From an uncultured Oscillospiraceae bacterium (GTDB taxonomy: Bacteria > Bacillota > Clostridia > Oscillospirales > Ruminococcaceae): a stretch of DNA of 54,421 nucleotides. The notes beneath the pieces are model-generated. The model was given only the letters and a program-made list of their open reading frames with translations, did not search any database and was not told where the DNA came from. Made by a program: the position numbers and the translations under genes. Each line of letters opens with the position of its first letter. The stretch's first letter is position 1. This document shows positions 50,691 to 54,421 of the stretch, in pieces. The stretch spans positions 1 through 54,421 of the forward strand of contig CAKSEC010000015.1 in the NCBI GenBank assembly GCA_934446355.1. Reading direction: 5' to 3'.

Positions 50691-50924
50691 ATGGACAACA
50701 ACATCATAGTGGCGATATTGTCGCTGATAGGAACGCTCGGCGGCTCTCTGGGCGGTATATTGGTGAGCAGCAAGCTCACGGCTTACCGCCTTGAACAGCT
50801 TGAAAGCAAGGTCGCAGAGCACAACAATTTTGCACGCAGAATGCCGGTGATAGAGGAGCAGATAAAGGTCATAAATCACCGCATTGAGGACTTGGAACAG
50901 GAGGAAAAACACCATGAAAATTGA
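50691..50924 (+). CDS. phage holin-like / XhlA-type small membrane protein
   Basis: The 77-residue protein has an N-terminal helix (IIVAILSLIGTLGGSLGGILV) and a coiled-coil, charged C-terminal half (LEQLESKVAEHNN, then IEEQIKVINHRIEDLEQEEK). This matches accessory lysis proteins that sit before holin and endolysin in phages. AGGAGG is ideally spaced. It overlaps the next gene. Confidence 0.75.
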   Translation: MDNNIIVAILSLIGTLGGSLGGILVSSKLTAYRLEQLESKVAEHNNFARRMPVIEEQIKVINHRIEDLEQEEKHHEN

Positions 50925-51123
50925 CTGGAAAAGAAAGCTTACATCAAGGAAGCTGTGGGTGGCGGTAGCAGGCTTTACAGCTGGACTTATCGTAGCGTTC
51001 GGCGGCTCTGAGGGTACTGCGAACACGGTATCGGGCTGCATACTGAGCGGTGCTGCGGTCGTTGGCTATGTAGTAGGCGAGGGTCTTGCAGACGGTGCTC
51101 ACAAGGAGGACGACAATGAGTAA
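50914..51123 (+). CDS. phage holin
   Basis: The 69-residue protein has K-L-T-S-R-K-L-W-V-A, typical of clostridial phage holins, and two hydrophobic helices (about residues 14-29 and 36-54) with a charged tail. It should form membrane lesions that release the endolysin. AGGAGG precedes the ATG. It overlaps both neighbours. Confidence 0.8.
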   Translation: MKIDWKRKLTSRKLWVAVAGFTAGLIVAFGGSEGTANTVSGCILSGAAVVGYVVGEGLADGAHKEDDNE

Positions 51124-51895
51124 ATACGCAGGAGTAGACCTCAGCCGGCACAACACCAACATAGACTACAAGCAGCTTAAAACCGCCCGAATAGACGGCA
51201 GGGCTGTGAAGTTTGCGATGTTGCGCAGTTCTTACGGCTGTAGTAAGGACGAGTTATTCGACCGGCATTACAAGAACTGCAAGGCTGTGGGGCTGTATGT
51301 TGGCGCATACCACTGGCTGAAAGCACAAACGCCCGAACAGGCAAAGCAGGAAGCCGAGTGGCTGTGCAAAATGCTGCGGGATTATGAGTTGGATTACCCG
51401 CTGGCTCTGGACTTTGAGGACAGCACCCTGTTTGCGCTTGGACTGACTAAAGAGCAGTACAGCGCAATCGTGAAGGCGTTTATGCAGGTGCTTATTAAGG
51501 CAAATTACTACGTCATACTGTACACAAATCCCGATACTATCAGGCAGCGGCTCAAGCCCGAAACGCTCCGAAAGTACGACCTCTGGCTTGCCCACTGGAC
51601 GCATGGTAGGTCGCCCGACCAGTTCGGTCAGACCATGTGGCAGTATGCGTCTTACGGTACGGCTGCAGACGTGGCGAGTGGGTACGCTACTGACGTTGGC
51701 TCTGTCAAGGGTTCTGGTGGTCCGATTGACGTCAACTTGTCCTACGTGGGCTATGCTGCGAAAATACGCAAGCTGAGAAAAAATCAGCCGATGTATATTG
51801 TCACTGCGACTAAATCAGTCGCTTCGGGTGAAGTCGAGAACGCTAAAGCGCAGGCGGCAAAACTGGGGTTTGCGGTTTCGGCAATCAGACGATAA
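51116..51895 (+). CDS. GH25 lysozyme (phage-type endolysin)
   Basis: The 259-residue muramidase has GVDLSRHNTNIDY (first catalytic Asp), YHWLKAQTPEQAKQEAEW, LALDFED (acidic pair), VILYTNPDT and DLWLAHWT...MWQYASYG, then PIDVNL. The C-terminal 35 residues (MYIVTATKSVASGE...AQAAKLGF) look like half of a SPOR-type glycan-binding unit. With the two preceding genes it forms a complete lysis cassette. No other phage gene is present in the window. Confidence 0.9.
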   Translation: MSKYAGVDLSRHNTNIDYKQLKTARIDGRAVKFAMLRSSYGCSKDELFDRHYKNCKAVGLYVGAYHWLKAQTPEQAKQEAEWLCKMLRDYELDYPLALDFEDSTLFALGLTKEQYSAIVKAFMQVLIKANYYVILYTNPDTIRQRLKPETLRKYDLWLAHWTHGRSPDQFGQTMWQYASYGTAADVASGYATDVGSVKGSGGPIDVNLSYVGYAAKIRKLRKNQPMYIVTATKSVASGEVENAKAQAAKLGFAVSAIRR

Positions 51896-51937
51896 TGCAG
51901 GCGAAAAAATGCGAATAACGCATTAATATAAAAGTAA

Positions 51938-51980
51938 CCCCCGCCAAGCAGCTTAAACAGCTATCTGGCGGGGGTATTCT
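51938..51980 (+). terminator. terminator after lysozyme gene
   Basis: CCCCCGCCA and TGGCGGGGG form a 9-bp stem with a partly paired loop, followed by TATTCT. Confidence 0.75.
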
Positions 51981-51981
51981 A

Positions 51982-52057
51982 TGGAGCTGGGAATGGGACT
52001 CGAACCCACGACCTGCGCATTACGAATGCGCTGCTCTACCAACTGAGCTATACCAGC
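51982..52057 (-). tRNA. tRNA-Thr (anticodon CGT), CCA encoded
   Basis: On the minus strand the D-arm GCTCAGTTGGTAGAGC, anticodon stem GCGCA/TGCGC around TTCGTAA (anticodon CGT) and T-arm GTGGGTTCGAGTCCCAT are clear. CCA is encoded. The acceptor stem has one T/C mismatch at the sixth pair. It is a minor threonine isoacceptor. Confidence 0.92.
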
Positions 52058-52276
52058 AAATAAAAGGGACACTCTGCACGAACGCAAGGAAATTTTCAAA
52101 AGGGCTTGAAAAATCCGGCTCAGTGTGCTATAATAAAATAACAGCGTGTATCGGAGCCGACTGCTGCGGGGACGCTGAACAGCAATCCGTCAGAATATCG
52201 ACTATATTATTATATACTTTCTTTGTCGATTTGTCAAGTACAAAAGGGGTGATTTTTTATAAATCCCGGAAAAAAA

Positions 52277-53530
52277 TTGATCCGCATCGTCGGAATGGTG
52301 GTGAGTGCGCTTCTCGGAGCGCTCTGCCTGCTTATGCTTCTTACGGCGGCGATCTTCGGCTCGGCTGGGGCTGTGAGTATTTTCGGCTTCAATATCTTCA
52401 TATGCGAGAGCAGCGACTACGACAGCGTTCCGGCAGGAAGCGCCGTTATTGCCACACAGTGCGCTCCGTATGATTTTGAGCCGGGTAATCTGGTGCTCTA
52501 TTCCACCGACCCGATGAACAAGAACGCTCAGCTATCAATGGGGTATTATTCAGACTTCAAAATGATGGACGGCGTGTATTACCTGTCGCTAGTGAACGGC
52601 GACGATACCACTGTCATAAGCGAAACTGCGCTTATCGGCAAGGCAGGGTGGTGCAGCCTGTTCCTCGGCGAGTTCATCTCTTTCACCAAGACCCCGTGGG
52701 GAGTATTCGTGATGGCGGTGATACCCTGCGCACTGCTCCTGCTTATCGATCTGCTTCGTGCAAAGTCAGATGAAAAGCCGCTTCCCGAAATAATCCCACA
52801 GGTCAAGAACCCTGAGCAGGAACCGGTCAAGCCGCAGATACTTGTCGGCAGCGGCGGCGACGCTTCCTATAAGAAAAGCGGTTCAAGCGGCAGAACCCCT
52901 GCTTCTGCAGACAGCGTGCTGTTCACCTATGGTTCAGGCAAGAAATCAGCAGGTCAGCAGAAATCGCCTGCGCCGCTCATGTCGGACGCCGACGTGCTGT
53001 CGCTGCTGAATGCTCCGTCAAAGAAGAACACGCCAGAGAAGCCCGCAAAGCCTGAAAAAGAGGATAAGCCCACGCTTCCCGCACCTGTTGCAGCGAAAAG
53101 GTACATAGACAACACTGTCGCCGCACCTGCCGAACAGGCTCAGGAAAAGCCCGAGCGGGCAGAGCGTTCGCTGTTTTCCGACAGGGGTAAAATGGCGGGT
53201 AAGTCTGTGTCAAAGCATACCGCAGAGCTTCCCGACATGAAAAAGCAGAAGAACAAGCGTCCTGACGCATTCTTCGCGCAGTCAGAGGCTCCCCAGATAG
53301 GCAGGGGAATGGCGGGGAAGCAGGCAAGCAAGTCTATCATTGATTTGGAGGACGCATTATCCTCCGCTCCCTCGCGCAATGCCAAGGCGGAGAACGGCAG
53401 GAGAAGCGCAAATATTCTTGCCTCAAAGAACCGCATGGACCTTATCCGTGAAGAGGACGACCCCCGTGACAGGTCACGCTATGAGGTGGACGACATACTT
53501 GCGGGGCTCGAACGTGAGCATAAGAAATGA
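52277..53530 (+). CDS. signal-peptidase-like membrane protein with long basic tail
   Basis: The product (417 residues from TTG 52277) has a first membrane helix, then an S26-like extracytoplasmic domain. ESSDYDSVPAGSAVI aligns with the S-x-M-x-P-x-I-x-x-G-S block of type I signal peptidases, and a Y-L-S-L-V-N-G-D-D block and ALIGKAGW follow. A second helix comes next (VFVMAVIPCALLLLIDLL). The His/Lys expected as general base is not apparent, so it may be inactive. About 220 residues of low-complexity Lys/Pro/Ala tail follow, ending in a helical acidic/basic segment. A GGGGTGAT ribosome site fits an ATA codon at 52259 better than the TTG. Confidence 0.65.
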   Translation: MIRIVGMVVSALLGALCLLMLLTAAIFGSAGAVSIFGFNIFICESSDYDSVPAGSAVIATQCAPYDFEPGNLVLYSTDPMNKNAQLSMGYYSDFKMMDGVYYLSLVNGDDTTVISETALIGKAGWCSLFLGEFISFTKTPWGVFVMAVIPCALLLLIDLLRAKSDEKPLPEIIPQVKNPEQEPVKPQILVGSGGDASYKKSGSSGRTPASADSVLFTYGSGKKSAGQQKSPAPLMSDADVLSLLNAPSKKNTPEKPAKPEKEDKPTLPAPVAAKRYIDNTVAAPAEQAQEKPERAERSLFSDRGKMAGKSVSKHTAELPDMKKQKNKRPDAFFAQSEAPQIGRGMAGKQASKSIIDLEDALSSAPSRNAKAENGRRSANILASKNRMDLIREEDDPRDRSRYEVDDILAGLEREHKK

Positions 53531-54228
53531 AAAATCTGATCACCATAGCCGCAGCGGCGGGAATAGCGGTCGCTGCGGTACTGGGCACGATATTCGCCGG
53601 AGATGGCGGGTATCATATTGCCGGTGCGGCGGCGGCACTTCTGTGCTGTCTGCCGTTTTTTCTGTCGTTTGAGAAGCGTGCGCCAACTGCCGGGGAACTT
53701 GTCCTTGCGGCGGTAATGACGGCGTTTTCGGCGGCGGGAAGATTCATATTTGCGCCATTGCCGTTCTTTAAGCCTGTGTCGGCGGTAGTCACGCTGGCGG
53801 GCAGGCATTTCGGGGCGCAGACCGGCTTCATGGTCGGCGCTCTTTCGGCGGTGATATCGAACATCTGGTTCGGGCAGGGACCATGGACGCCGTTTCAGAT
53901 GCTTTGCTGGGGGCTTATCGGCTTTGCTTCGGGTGTGGGGAGCAGGCTGCTTAGCAGGACTGTCCCGCTGTGTATTTTCGGGGTGCTGTCGGGCATCGTG
54001 TATTCGCTTGTGATGGACGTATGGACGGTGCTTTCGATGAGCGGCGGCTTCTCGGCGCAATTGTGGCTCGCTGCGGCAGTATCTGCGCTGCCGGTCACGG
54101 GTATCTACTGTGCGTCGAATGTGATATTCCTGCTGCTGCTCAATAAGCCGCTCGGCAGGCGGCTGGAGCGGCTAAAGACCAAGTACGGGCTGTTCTCTGC
54201 GGGCAGCGGGGAGAGCCGCAGCGAATAA
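53527..54228 (+). CDS. ECF transporter S component (CbrT-like)
   Basis: The 233-residue protein has about six helices with RFIFAPLPFFKPVSAVVTLAGRHFG near residue 72 and ISNIWFGQGPWTPFQMLCWGLIGFASG near 115, typical of ECF S components of the cobalamin-type (CbrT) group. The substrate is inferred. The energizing module is not in the window. It overlaps the preceding gene by ATGA. It is the second S component here besides RibU. Confidence 0.82.
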   Translation: MKNLITIAAAAGIAVAAVLGTIFAGDGGYHIAGAAAALLCCLPFFLSFEKRAPTAGELVLAAVMTAFSAAGRFIFAPLPFFKPVSAVVTLAGRHFGAQTGFMVGALSAVISNIWFGQGPWTPFQMLCWGLIGFASGVGSRLLSRTVPLCIFGVLSGIVYSLVMDVWTVLSMSGGFSAQLWLAAAVSALPVTGIYCASNVIFLLLLNKPLGRRLERLKTKYGLFSAGSGESRSE

Positions 54229-54421
54229 ACGGGCAATGCGCAGTATCCCTGTTAGAGCCGCTGTAATGTGGCTTCGGTGCGGCAGTACTGCGTTGTGAGC
54301 GTATCTCGGAGATATTCCCCAGAAAAATATTTGCGAATTTTTCAAAAATGTAGGTTTGTCAATGATTTTGTACACGGTAAATAGAAAGAAATTCAATGGG
54401 AGAAAGCCAGCCCAGAGGACG
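54229..54421. other. terminal intergenic sequence, unassigned
   Basis: No gene or clear terminator is seen. The last 30 bases (GGGAGAAAGCCAGCCCAGAGG...) faintly recall the conserved box of a cobalamin riboswitch, but the window ends before this could be judged. Confidence 0.3.

Noticed and set aside
54390..54421. Cobalamin riboswitch at the window end
   Set aside because: The AGCCAG..AGAGG stretch is too short and truncated, and no other conserved block can be seen.

Overview
The window looks like a chromosomal segment of a Gram-positive, spore-forming gut Clostridium-class bacterium, most likely a Ruminococcus-like member of the Oscillospiraceae. The reasons are a spoIIAA-spoIIAB-sigF operon, sortase-type surface proteins ending in P-x-T-G / hydrophobic / RKRK tails, an HPr with the regulatory serine site, an ECF riboflavin transporter under an FMN riboswitch, a CotH-type secreted protein, moderately high GC, strong AGGAGG ribosome sites and frequent TTG starts. 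No species call is possible from the sequence alone.

Layout. 1-436: a compact promoter-hairpin-U-run unit (candidate small RNA), then a promoter whose leader carries a 129-bp structured repeat. 437-8871: a long co-directional run (sialate O-acetylesterase, DUF896, SDR, thioesterase, CotH-like secreted protein, small membrane proteins, DUF624, uridine phosphorylase, HAD phosphatase). 8921-13607: ATC-hydrolase-like protein, metY with a long leader, a radical SAM enzyme, and the sporulation sigma-F operon. 14044-16200: HD protein, DUF5662 protein, ribU with FMN riboswitch. 16258-19129: two MITE-like elements followed by two sortase-anchored surface proteins. 19223-24293: orphan MazF, a pair of paralogous membrane proteins, a DUF3810 zincin, an RluA synthase overlapping a HAD phosphatase, and Cys-rich DUF1540. 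24604-31974: esterase, lysA, trmB, a lysophospholipase-like hydrolase, topB and a TIM-barrel isomerase. 32138-36847 (minus): vWA lipoprotein, M23/LysM/G5 peptidase, lipoprotein, HPr. 37403-48117: zinc-ribbon/RING-like membrane protein, then a tight run of GT2, two polytopic envelope proteins, a TrkH-type K+ transporter, two RNA methyltransferases, a small TM protein and folC. 48148-54228: DUF2726 protein, DRE-TIM aldolase-like enzyme, tRNA-Gly, a phage-type lysis cassette, tRNA-Thr, a signal-peptidase-like protein with a long tail, and an ECF S component.

The most unusual signal is a family of five intergenic 105-bp hairpin elements (129 bp including a 3' tail) at 263, 13631, 14633, 24364 and 32136 (minus). 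Outer stem, internal loop and terminal loop are nearly invariant, but a central 14-bp stem has a different sequence in every copy while its two arms stay complementary. Four of the five copies lie exactly against the base of another hairpin, three of which are terminator-like with a T-run. I know of no described family with this design and consider it the best candidate for a new element. Two MITE families are also present: one has 4-bp target duplications at both of its copies, the other at one of two.
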